64,000 nucleotides of DNA from Neisseriaceae bacterium. GTDB lineage: Bacteria; Pseudomonadota; Gammaproteobacteria; Burkholderiales; Neisseriaceae. Position numbers and translations under genes: made by a program. Location: contig CP046107.1 of NCBI GenBank assembly GCA_016864895.1, positions 434,001-498,000 on the forward strand, written 5' to 3'. Positions 56,966 through 64,000 of the stretch are shown here, one piece after another (position 1 is the stretch's first letter; each line of letters begins with the position of its first letter). The notes below the pieces were generated by a model. It made no database searches, was not told where the DNA came from, and saw only the letters and a program-made list of their open reading frames with translations.

Positions 56966-57502
56966 AGTTCGGTTATAATTATCTACAAAATTCTGTAATT
57001 TGGGCTCTAGTTTATTAAGAATAAATTCCTTGTATTTTATTTTTCCTCGCTCCCAATCTGATGTATCAATCCGGATAAGGTCAACTCCGGCATTAGAAAG
57101 AATTGTATTTTTTACTTCATCATTTTTGGTATTATGACCTTTACCATCAACCTCTATTACCAACACAGGTAATCTATTGTCATTAACAATAACAAAATCC
57201 ACATATAACCCAGCATGTAATTTATTATCATCATCATTGACTTCTTCTATAAAAGTTCTTAACAAAACTTGTGGACATACTATAAGTTTAAAATCTCTTT
57301 TTTCAAAAAAATTAATTAAGATTTGATAAGTTAGCAACTCACCTATATTTAACATTTCTTTCTTAATATAAGATCTTATTTTGACTTCTTTTTGCCTAAC
57401 TTCATCATTCGTATAAAGCTCTTTTTGTTTCTTAAATCTATTAATTTTTTTCTTTTGAACAAATATTTTTTTGACTAATAAAACAAACAAATTTAGTTTC
57501 AT
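56963..57502 (-). CDS. DUF2726 protein (nuclease-like fold)
   Basis: 179-residue protein: a hydrophobic-basic N-terminal segment (MKLNLFVLLVKKIF, then many Lys), a linker, and a DUF2726 domain (about 60-165) with YVDFVIVNDNRLPVLVIEVDGKGH, resembling the PD-(D/E)xK-like catalytic strand, followed by NTILSNAGVDLIRIDTS. The family is linked to topoisomerase-like zinc and restriction-type nuclease proteins; function is unknown. Its last codons and stop fall in the right-end sequence of the insertion-sequence remnant, so the C-terminus may have been altered by that insertion. Insertion-sequence ends lie on both sides. Confidence 0.75.
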   Translation of the reverse strand: MKLNLFVLLVKKIFVQKKKINRFKKQKELYTNDEVRQKEVKIRSYIKKEMLNIGELLTYQILINFFEKRDFKLIVCPQVLLRTFIEEVNDDDNKLHAGLYVDFVIVNDNRLPVLVIEVDGKGHNTKNDEVKNTILSNAGVDLIRIDTSDWERGKIKYKEFILNKLEPKLQNFVDNYNRT

Positions 57503-57570
57503 CTCTCCCCCTCTTTCTCACATGTTTTACAAACTTATAAGAATAAGTTTCTCTATCTTTCTATAGATAT

Positions 57571-57990
57571 CCCCTCCTATCCCAAAGGATCAGAGGTTCC
57601 CCCCCCTGTGTCTAGAAGTTGTAAAGTAATTATGCTAACTCACTTTGGTAGATTCCTATTGCTGATGACTGTGCTATAATAGCATCATTCACTTCACAAG
57701 CTACCAAGCACATTTTCTCTCTCCCCTTAATACGTTTTTATCGCTCTAACTATATAAATAGCCTCCTTAATAATCGAGTCTGTAGTCTGTTGCCTTCTAA
57801 ATTCATACCACGATTTATCTAGAGCAGAACGATTTAATCCTGATTTTTACTTAACTCTTTTACAATGACAAGTAATATCACTCTTTGCAGAAGTAGACAT
57901 GTTTTTACCTGAAAACCTTCTACACACACAACAGCATAGTTTTTGCTAATGTTAACAGAGGTTTCATGAAGGTAAATTACATCAAATAGA
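57571..57990 (-). pseudogene. TnpB (IS200/IS605 family) remnant with right end
   Basis: Minus-strand fossil of the RNA-guided nuclease/accessory protein TnpB. Readable in successive frames: LHETSVNISKNYAVVCVE, then after a one-base loss NMSTSAKSD, then KSGLNRSALDKSWYEFRRQ, the conserved C-terminal half of TnpB. The zinc-finger region is deleted or scrambled. The frame's last residues (YQSELA, stop at 57630-57632) match the end of the other remnant, and a hairpin at 57571-57598 corresponds to the right end. The upstream part is lost close to the hfq stop. Bases 57503-57570 hold nothing else. Confidence 0.75.
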
Positions 57991-57996
57991 AGATCA

Positions 57997-58281
57997 TCAA
58001 CCCTCCATATCCTCAGAATTACTAACTGTTGTTGTCACAGTTGAACCATTAGAATCTTGTAAGGTTATGCTCACTGATCGTGCCGGAACGATAGTAGAAA
58101 TAGCATGCTTATAAACCATCTGTACCACAGTTGAATTCCTCAATAAAACTACATATTGGTCAAAAGACTCAACTTGTCCCTGTAACTTAATCCCATTAAT
58201 CAAATAAATTGATACAGGAACATGCTCCCTTCTCAATGCATTTAGAAAAGGATCTTGTAATAATTGTCCTCTACTCACCAT
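57997..58281 (-). CDS. hfq: RNA chaperone Hfq
   Basis: Hexameric Sm-like protein that pairs small RNAs with mRNAs. From the ATG at 58281 it has 94 residues: Sm1 ([20 protein letters not shown] and [19 protein letters not shown]) and Sm2 [10 protein letters not shown] are intact, followed by a short Ser/Thr/Asp tail. A GTG 9 bases upstream is in frame, but GAGGTG is better placed for the ATG. The 91-base gap to der includes five tandem ATT units. It normally follows der or miaA; here der is upstream on the same strand. Confidence 0.96.
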   Translation of the reverse strand: MVSRGQLLQDPFLNALRREHVPVSIYLINGIKLQGQVESFDQYVVLLRNSTVVQMVYKHAISTIVPARSVSITLQDSNGSTVTTTVSNSEDMEG

Positions 58282-58372
58282 AAAAATCACCTCACTAATA
58301 TTATTATTATTATTAATGTTTGAAGCTATACTACCATATTTTGATATTATATCAACGTTTAAACGCCCGATT

Positions 58373-59809
58373 TTATCTTCTTTTAATTGATACCTTACAC
58401 TTTTTCTTTTTCAATAATTTTTTTTCTTCCTGCTTAGCTATACGATTACTCATCATCACCCGACGCAAAGGTCTAGATGCTCTAGATATCTCTTTATCAC
58501 TAAAAGGATTTTCATTTGATACATATTTAATTTTTAATGGTGTGCCCTTTAATTCAAAAGCCTTTGTAAAATTTTTTGCTAAGTAACGAGTATAACTATC
58601 GGGTACCTTATTCAGAGAATTTCCATGAATAACCACAACTGGTGGATTACTCCCACCTTGATGGGCATAACGCATTTTAGGTCGAAACCCAGACAATTGA
58701 GGAGGGGCTTGCTTTTCAATAGCTCCTTGTAGTACCCGTATAATTTTAGGTGTGGATAATTTAGTAAATGCTGAGTGATACGCTGTTAATACAGACTTCA
58801 AGATTAACTCAACTCCTGTGCCCTGTAAAGCTGAGATATAATGTACAGAGGCATAATCTAAAAAATATAGTTTCCTAGTTAAATCTTTTTTTATCTGTTC
58901 TTTTCTTTGCCTATCTAGCAAATCCCACTTATTAACTACAATGACACAAGCTCTCCCTGACTCTGCTACAAAACCTGCTAAAGTTGCATCTTGATCTGCT
59001 ATATCTTGACTAGCATCTAAAACTAAAATAACAACATTACTGTACTCTATAGCTTTAAAAGCCTTAATCACACAAAATTTTTCAATCGTTTCATTAATCT
59101 TCCCCTTTTTTCTTACACCTGCTGTATCAATCACAGTATAAGCTTGTCCATTCTTTTCAAAATCGATAAATATGGAATCTCTAGTAGTTCCTGCCTTATC
59201 AAAAGCAATTACTCTATCCTCACCAAGAATGGTATTCACCAAAGTAGACTTACCAACATTGGGGCGACCAATCACTGCAAATCGTGGGCTATGACTAAAA
59301 TCATCATCTTGCTCATGAGAAAATGGCGACAATATATCATCAATTAATTCTTTAACACCATCCCCATGGCTAGCAGAAATAACACTAGGTTCACCCAACC
59401 CTAATTCATAAAACTCACTTTTAACAACAGTTCGATCAAATCCTTCTGCTTTATTAATCAATAAATAAATATGTCTGTTTTTTTGTCGCAAAAATTGAGC
59501 AATGATTTTATCCTGTGCTGTTAGCCCAGTACGTGCATCTACCAAGAATAAAATGACATCCGCCTCATCAATAGCTTGGATCGTTTGCTTAGCCATCTCA
59601 TACAATATCCCCGTATCTACAACAGGTTCAAATCCCCCTGTATCAACTACAATATAAGATTTCTCTCCAACTCTGCCACGACCATAATGCCTATCTCTAG
59701 TCAAACCAGGCTCATCTCCTACCAGAGCATCTTTAGTTCTAGTCAAACGATTAAATAAGGTAGATTTCCCAACATTAGGACGACCTACAAGTACAAGAGT
59801 CGGTTTCAT
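58373..59809 (-). CDS. der: GTPase Der (EngA)
   Basis: Essential 50S ribosome-assembly factor with two GTPase domains and a KH-like C-terminus. At 478 residues both G1 motifs (GRPNVGKST) are visible near residue 8 and in the second domain, with DTGGFE and DTAGVRKK (G3) and NKAEG/NKWD (G4). The C-terminus is basic with a Lys-rich end. Its ATG directly follows the yfgM stop with no gap, indicating co-translation. Confidence 0.97.
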   Translation of the reverse strand: MKPTLVLVGRPNVGKSTLFNRLTRTKDALVGDEPGLTRDRHYGRGRVGEKSYIVVDTGGFEPVVDTGILYEMAKQTIQAIDEADVILFLVDARTGLTAQDKIIAQFLRQKNRHIYLLINKAEGFDRTVVKSEFYELGLGEPSVISASHGDGVKELIDDILSPFSHEQDDDFSHSPRFAVIGRPNVGKSTLVNTILGEDRVIAFDKAGTTRDSIFIDFEKNGQAYTVIDTAGVRKKGKINETIEKFCVIKAFKAIEYSNVVILVLDASQDIADQDATLAGFVAESGRACVIVVNKWDLLDRQRKEQIKKDLTRKLYFLDYASVHYISALQGTGVELILKSVLTAYHSAFTKLSTPKIIRVLQGAIEKQAPPQLSGFRPKMRYAHQGGSNPPVVVIHGNSLNKVPDSYTRYLAKNFTKAFELKGTPLKIKYVSNENPFSDKEISRASRPLRRVMMSNRIAKQEEKKLLKKKKCKVSIKRR

Positions 59810-60472
59810 TTAAATTTTAGGTATCTGAATTATTTTTTTTGCTTCAATCTGAGCTCGCACCTGAGCAATATCTTCTTTCATAATCACTTCATTTGGCTCA
59901 GGTAATAAAGAAATTGCCTTATCATAAGCTCTTTTAGCTGATTCTTCCTCACCTTTAGCCATATAAATGTCTCCTTTTAAATCTTCAAATAAAAATTGTA
60001 ACCCTGCCTCTGTTTTTTCTTCTAATAAAGCCAAGGCTTCATCAAACTTCTTCTGTTGCATTTTTATTTTAACTAAATCAGTAATAGTCATTGATTTCAA
60101 TAACTTATCCTGTTGGTGATCATATATCCACTGAAAGTGACGCGAAGCATCTTCAAACTGGTTACTATAAAAAGAGATAGTACCTATAGCAGAGGTTGCA
60201 ATAGTTGCAGGTATTGTATTCGAGTAATCTTCTTGGAGGGTTTTTAAAATACTCATTGCCTCTGCTCGTTGATTTTGTGCTATAAGATTTTGGAATTGAA
60301 CTAATAAATCAGTTGCTTCTTCATCCTTATTCTTCTGATAATTATCCCAAGCAGTTTTACCTAAATACAAACCAGCCACTACAAACAAAAATAATACAAT
60401 CCATTTCAACCAACCGTGCCAAATTCTTTTTACTTCTTCCAGTTCTTCTTGTTGCTGTAAATCTAATGCCAT
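59810..60472 (-). CDS. yfgM: YfgM-like membrane-anchored TPR protein
   Basis: 220-residue bitopic inner-membrane protein: short cytoplasmic N-terminus (LDLQQQEELEEVKRIWHGWLK), one membrane helix (about 22-42), then a periplasmic TPR-like domain. In E. coli YfgM partners the chaperone PpiD at the Sec translocon. The genes hisS-yfgM-der(-bamB) are a conserved series; here bamB is absent between yfgM and der. Gaps are 3 bases to hisS and none to der. Confidence 0.9.
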   Translation of the reverse strand: MALDLQQQEELEEVKRIWHGWLKWIVLFLFVVAGLYLGKTAWDNYQKNKDEEATDLLVQFQNLIAQNQRAEAMSILKTLQEDYSNTIPATIATSAIGTISFYSNQFEDASRHFQWIYDHQQDKLLKSMTITDLVKIKMQQKKFDEALALLEEKTEAGLQFLFEDLKGDIYMAKGEEESAKRAYDKAISLLPEPNEVIMKEDIAQVRAQIEAKKIIQIPKI

Positions 60473-60475
60473 AAT

Positions 60476-61741
60476 TTATTTCACCCATTCTTGTAAAAAA
60501 CATATCATGTTTTCTGATTCGATTGTTCTTTGCCCTTTACCTGATCTTAAATCTTTAAAAGTAATTGTATTATGCTCCAGCTCTGACTCACCAATCACCA
60601 TCGCATACCTAGCACCTGAAGAATTTGCTTTCTTGAATTGGGTTCCTATTTTCTGTTCACCTAAATAAGTATAAACCGAATAATGGTGAGATCGCAGAAT
60701 TGTAGCATATTTCATTGCTTTTATAAGGCATTTTTCGTTCTGAGAAACCACATAAAAATCTATTTCATTTTTAAAATCAAAACAACCCAAGGTTCGCATT
60801 AATAAAATAATTCGCTCCATACCTATAGCAAAGCCTATGCCACTTACATCACTTCCACCTAACTCTTGAATTAGCCCATTATAACGACCACCAGCACAAA
60901 CAGTACCTTGACTACCTAATTGCTTAGTTGTCCATTCGAATACAGTATGATTATAATAATCTAATCCTCTTACTAACCGATGGTTTTCATGAAATGGAAT
61001 CTCTAACTCAGTTAATATCATTTTTAAACTGTCATAAAATAATTTTGACTCTTCGCCAATAAAATCGACTAAACGTGGTGCCTGGTTACATATTTCTTGT
61101 AATTCTGGATTTTTAGTATCTAGGATTCTCAACGGATTGGAGTCTAAACGACGTAAACTATCTTCATCCAATAAATGTTTATGCTTTTCTAAATATTTAA
61201 CTAAATACTGCCTATAGTTTCGACGTTCTTCACCATTACCTAAGGTGTTAATTTCCAGCTGAACATTACTCTCCAAACCTAAACGTTTCCATAAATCAAA
61301 ACTCATTAAAATGATTTCAGCATCAATATCAACCCCAGAAAAACCTAGGGCTTCTACACCAAATTGATGAAATTGACGATATCTACCTTTTTGAGGTCTT
61401 TCTCGTCTAAACATAGGTCCGTAATACCATAATTTTTTGGGACCCGAATACAAATAATTATGCTCAATCACTGCCCTAAGTGTAGATACAGTTCCTTCTG
61501 GGCGTAATGCAATCTCCTCTGATGAAATATCTTGAAAAGTATACATTTCTTTACCAATAACATCCGTCGTTTCCCCAACAGAACGTACAAATAGTTGTTT
61601 TGCTTCTAAAATAGGTGTTCTAATCGATTCATAAGCATATGAATCAACCCACTCATAAAATATATTTTCTATATACTGCCAATTTTTAGTATCCTCTGGT
61701 AAAAAGTCTTGCATACCAGTTAATAGTTTATATTTGCTCAT
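60476..61741 (-). CDS. hisS: Histidyl-tRNA synthetase
   Basis: Class II synthetase of 421 residues charging tRNA-His. Motif 1 region [10 protein letters not shown], motif 2 [18 protein letters not shown], the histidine loops [14 protein letters not shown] and [14 protein letters not shown], and motif 3 [11 protein letters not shown] are all present. The start overlaps the ispG stop by 4 bases (ATGA). Confidence 0.97.
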   Translation of the reverse strand: MSKYKLLTGMQDFLPEDTKNWQYIENIFYEWVDSYAYESIRTPILEAKQLFVRSVGETTDVIGKEMYTFQDISSEEIALRPEGTVSTLRAVIEHNYLYSGPKKLWYYGPMFRRERPQKGRYRQFHQFGVEALGFSGVDIDAEIILMSFDLWKRLGLESNVQLEINTLGNGEERRNYRQYLVKYLEKHKHLLDEDSLRRLDSNPLRILDTKNPELQEICNQAPRLVDFIGEESKLFYDSLKMILTELEIPFHENHRLVRGLDYYNHTVFEWTTKQLGSQGTVCAGGRYNGLIQELGGSDVSGIGFAIGMERIILLMRTLGCFDFKNEIDFYVVSQNEKCLIKAMKYATILRSHHYSVYTYLGEQKIGTQFKKANSSGARYAMVIGESELEHNTITFKDLRSGKGQRTIESENMICFLQEWVK

Positions 61742-63000
61742 GATTCTACTTTTATATCAAAGATTTTTTTTTGATTTTTTTGATTTTCAGCGACTGTAAC
61801 CGCATAATGAGATTGTACATAATTTTCTACAATACCAATAAAGTCAGCAACCATTTCATTACCTTTTAATGTTACCGTCTTTTTTCCATCCACATAGACA
61901 GGCGCAACAGGAACCTCACCAGTACCAGGCAAACTAATACCTATATTAGCCATTTTGCTTTCCCCAGGTCCATTAACCACACAACCCATTACAGCTACTT
62001 TCATATCTTCTACTCCCGGATAACGAGTCTTCCAGCTGGGCATTTGATTTCTTAAATAATCTTGAATCTCCATCGCCATCTTTTGAAAAAAAATACTTGT
62101 CGTTCTACCACAACCCGGACAGGCTGTTACTAAAGGCATAAAACTTCTTAACCCCATTGACTGCAATAACTCTTGAGCCACAATTACTTCATTTGTTCTT
62201 GATTCATTAGGTTCGGGTGTTAAAGAAATTCGAATTGTATCTCCTATGCCTTGCTGTAACAAAATGGCCAATGCAGCACTAGAAGCAACAATTCCTTTAC
62301 TTCCCATACCAGCTTCGGTTAACCCCAGATGTAACGGAAAATTACAGCAGTTAGCTAAATCCTGATAAACTTCTATTAATTCTTGAACATTACTCACTTT
62401 ACAAGAAAGAATAATCTTATCTTCAGCCAAACCTATATCAATCGCTTTTTGCGCTGACTGCAAAGCTGAGGCAACCAAAGCTTTCCGAATGACTGACGCA
62501 TTGCTTAATGGTTTATTCAACGCATTATTCTCATCTATTAATCGACTTGCTAGTTGCTGATCTAAACTTCCCCAATTAACACCAATTCTAACCGCTTTTT
62601 TATGCTCAATTGCTTTTTCTATCATAAAAGCAAATTTCTCAATCCCATGAGCACCCTTCCCAACATTTCCCGGATTAATTCTGTATTTAGCCAGAGCCAT
62701 AGCACATTCAGGAAAATTCTTAAGTAACCGCTCACCGTTAAAATGAAAATCACCCACTAAAGGAACTTTATACCCTTTAGCATCTAATTTTTCTCTAATA
62801 TTAGCTACTTGACTAGCAGCTTCTGGTGAATTGACAGTGATACGTACCAATTCTGAACCAGCATCTGCTAATTCCATAATTTGTTTAACTGTTGAGTTTA
62901 AATCTGCTGTATCAGTATTAGTCATAGACTGAACAACAATTGGGTAGTCTGAACCAATCATCACCAAACCTACATTTACTTGTAAAGTCTGACGTCTCAT
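61738..63000 (-). CDS. ispG: (E)-4-hydroxy-3-methylbut-2-enyl-diphosphate synthase IspG
   Basis: Penultimate enzyme of the MEP isoprenoid pathway, carrying a 4Fe-4S cluster. The 420 residues have a TIM-barrel N-terminus beginning [21 protein letters not shown] and the cluster cysteines in [11 protein letters not shown] and GCVVNGPGE. Length is typical of the bacterial form with the proteobacterial insert. pilW lies 24 bases upstream and hisS overlaps downstream. Confidence 0.97.
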   Translation of the reverse strand: MRRQTLQVNVGLVMIGSDYPIVVQSMTNTDTADLNSTVKQIMELADAGSELVRITVNSPEAASQVANIREKLDAKGYKVPLVGDFHFNGERLLKNFPECAMALAKYRINPGNVGKGAHGIEKFAFMIEKAIEHKKAVRIGVNWGSLDQQLASRLIDENNALNKPLSNASVIRKALVASALQSAQKAIDIGLAEDKIILSCKVSNVQELIEVYQDLANCCNFPLHLGLTEAGMGSKGIVASSAALAILLQQGIGDTIRISLTPEPNESRTNEVIVAQELLQSMGLRSFMPLVTACPGCGRTTSIFFQKMAMEIQDYLRNQMPSWKTRYPGVEDMKVAVMGCVVNGPGESKMANIGISLPGTGEVPVAPVYVDGKKTVTLKGNEMVADFIGIVENYVQSHYAVTVAENQKNQKKIFDIKVES

Positions 63001-63024
63001 ATAATCTTATACTCCTTAATTATC

Positions 63025-63777
63025 CTAACGTGATAATCTCAGTGTCTCTTCTGAGTAAGGATACCGGATACGTAACTCATCAAGATATTTATTTTGCTCA
63101 TGAATATTCCCTAAATGACTTGCAATATTATACCCAAGTTCTAAATCCTGTGGACGTAATACAGAAACAGAGTTCTTATAAACATCAAAATATTGCTTAG
63201 CTCTTAGATAATTACCCTGCTTGTACTTTAAACGACTTAATTCAAATGTAGAATATGGAAAACCAGGGTTAGATGTAATAGATTTATTAAGATAATCTTC
63301 TGCTTGCGAATATTGCCCAACTTTAGCCAAACAAATTCCTTTATTCATGTAAGCTAACTCTGGTGTCGGATAAGTCAGATCCATTAAGGCCTTATCAAAA
63401 TAGGTCAATGATTGACTAGGATCATTTAACTCATTACATATAAACCAGCCATAATTATTATTAATTTCAGCATTGGCCGAATTAATTGATAATGCTTTTA
63501 AATAGGCACTTCTGGCAGTAGAGTAATCTTTCATATATTGATAAACAATCCCCTTAACCATCCAAGCATAATCATATGAAGGATATATATCGATCGCCTC
63601 ATTGATAACACTAACTGCATTACGATAGTCTTTTACATTAACAAATTCAACTGCTAATTGGGTTTTAAGTGCCGCAAAATTTCGCTTTTTTTCTTCTGGA
63701 TCTATTGCTGTGTTCGTAACACAACCAACCATAATACAAAATAAACCAATCAGAACAAATAATTTTAATCGCTTCAC
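63025..63777 (-). CDS. pilW: Type IV pilus biogenesis lipoprotein PilW (PilF)
   Basis: Outer-membrane pilotin that assists PilQ secretin assembly. The 250-residue protein has a lipoprotein signal peptide ([19 protein letters not shown], lipidated Cys19) and about five TPR repeats. It starts with GTG overlapping the rlmN stop (GTGA), the conserved rlmN-pilW-ispG order. It is the only pilus gene in the window. Confidence 0.9.
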   Translation of the reverse strand: MKRLKLFVLIGLFCIMVGCVTNTAIDPEEKKRNFAALKTQLAVEFVNVKDYRNAVSVINEAIDIYPSYDYAWMVKGIVYQYMKDYSTARSAYLKALSINSANAEINNNYGWFICNELNDPSQSLTYFDKALMDLTYPTPELAYMNKGICLAKVGQYSQAEDYLNKSITSNPGFPYSTFELSRLKYKQGNYLRAKQYFDVYKNSVSVLRPQDLELGYNIASHLGNIHEQNKYLDELRIRYPYSEETLRLSR

Positions 63778-64000
63778 AACACCTCCCCTATTGATCTAAT
63801 TTCCCACTGTTTACTCCGAGATGTTTTATCTTTTACCTTCCCTGCTAACTGTCCACACGCAGCATCAATATCATCTCCGCGAACTTTTCTTACTGTCGTA
63901 ACAAAACCTTTATTTTGTAAAATTTCTCTAAAAATATGAATATTTTCATTTTTAGAACGATTAAATCCTGAATTGAGAAATGGATTAAAGGGAATTAAAT
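63774..64000 (-). CDS. rlmN: 23S rRNA/tRNA methyltransferase RlmN, C-terminal part
   Basis: Partial gene running off the window edge. The 75 visible codons are the end of the radical-SAM methyltransferase that makes m2A2503 in 23S rRNA and m2A37 in tRNA. They read [15 protein letters not shown], then [20 protein letters not shown], with the second catalytic Cys in ACGQLAG. The stop overlaps the pilW start. Confidence 0.93.
   Translation of the reverse strand, partial: LIPFNPFLNSGFNRSKNENIHIFREILQNKGFVTTVRKVRGDDIDAACGQLAGKVKDKTSRSKQWEIRSIGEVL

Noticed and set aside
59620..59650. GGTTCAAATCC-like T-loop suggesting a tRNA
   Set aside because: It lies inside the der coding sequence and no acceptor or anticodon arms can be built around it.
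1..64000. Neisserial DNA uptake sequences
   Set aside because: No frequently repeated 10-12-base word matching known uptake-sequence dialects was noticed; a full word count was not possible by eye.
1..64000. CRISPR array or rRNA operon
   Set aside because: No regularly spaced direct repeats and no rRNA-like sequence were seen anywhere in the window.

Overview
The window is AT-rich chromosomal DNA (about one third G+C by eye) from a Gram-negative bacterium, most likely a betaproteobacterium of the Neisseriales. Reasons: neighbour pairs and families typical of that group (rlmN-pilW-ispG-hisS-yfgM-der-hfq, a SPOR protein next to dsbA, ubiK-comM), a type IV pilus lipoprotein, a Kdo transferase for lipopolysaccharide, UppP, and autotransporters. 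Long gene-poor stretches and several decayed genes suggest a host-associated genome that is still shedding DNA. This placement is inference; no rRNA gene is present to settle it.

Layout. 1-5.2 kb: metF, ygfZ, two tandem DUF4442 hotdog proteins and catalase. 5.3-15.5 kb: housekeeping block (greA with a terminator-like leader, ubiK, comM, SPOR protein, dsbA, uppP, argB, galE, mutT, relA). 15.9-20.3 kb: two tandem GDSL autotransporter esterases that both lack the usual oxyanion-hole Asn. 20.7-23.5 kb: a complete ECF-type transporter (S, T and double-ATPase subunits) on the minus strand. 23.5-27.7 kb: accessory island holding the wreck of a microcin C-like locus (a ThiF/MccB-like pseudogene overlapping an intact MFS exporter, followed by a RimL/MccE-type acetyltransferase), then an immunity-like small protein behind a Cys-rich remnant reading frame.

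27.7-36 kb: dinG, waaA, pgk, gcvH and gcvT in one direction, trmA divergent, ttcA. 35.7-37.9 kb: a diverged tandem duplication that copied the 5' part of ttcA, its upstream region and a small secreted protein gene, leaving a ttcA fragment and two secreted paralogues. 38-44.1 kb: a DUF456 membrane protein, then a mostly non-coding region around a two-gene operon for an MFS exporter and an ATP-grasp ligase, a candidate dipeptide-type natural product cassette, and another small secreted protein. 44.2-56.8 kb: rluB, ribE, ftsK, fumC, aroE, a lipoprotein, ribD, trpS, gshB, xerC. 56.8-58 kb: two oppositely oriented right-end remnants of IS200/IS605-type elements (one with a recognisable tnpB fossil) around a DUF2726 gene. 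58-64 kb: hfq, der, yfgM, hisS, ispG, pilW and the 3' end of rlmN.

The strongest candidates for unusual biology are the decayed microcin C-like locus that retains its exporter and acetyltransferase, the ATP-grasp/MFS operon, the duplicated secreted-protein units with matching leader hairpins, and the paired esterases with altered catalytic blocks. All identifications come from reading motifs by eye; no database search was run.
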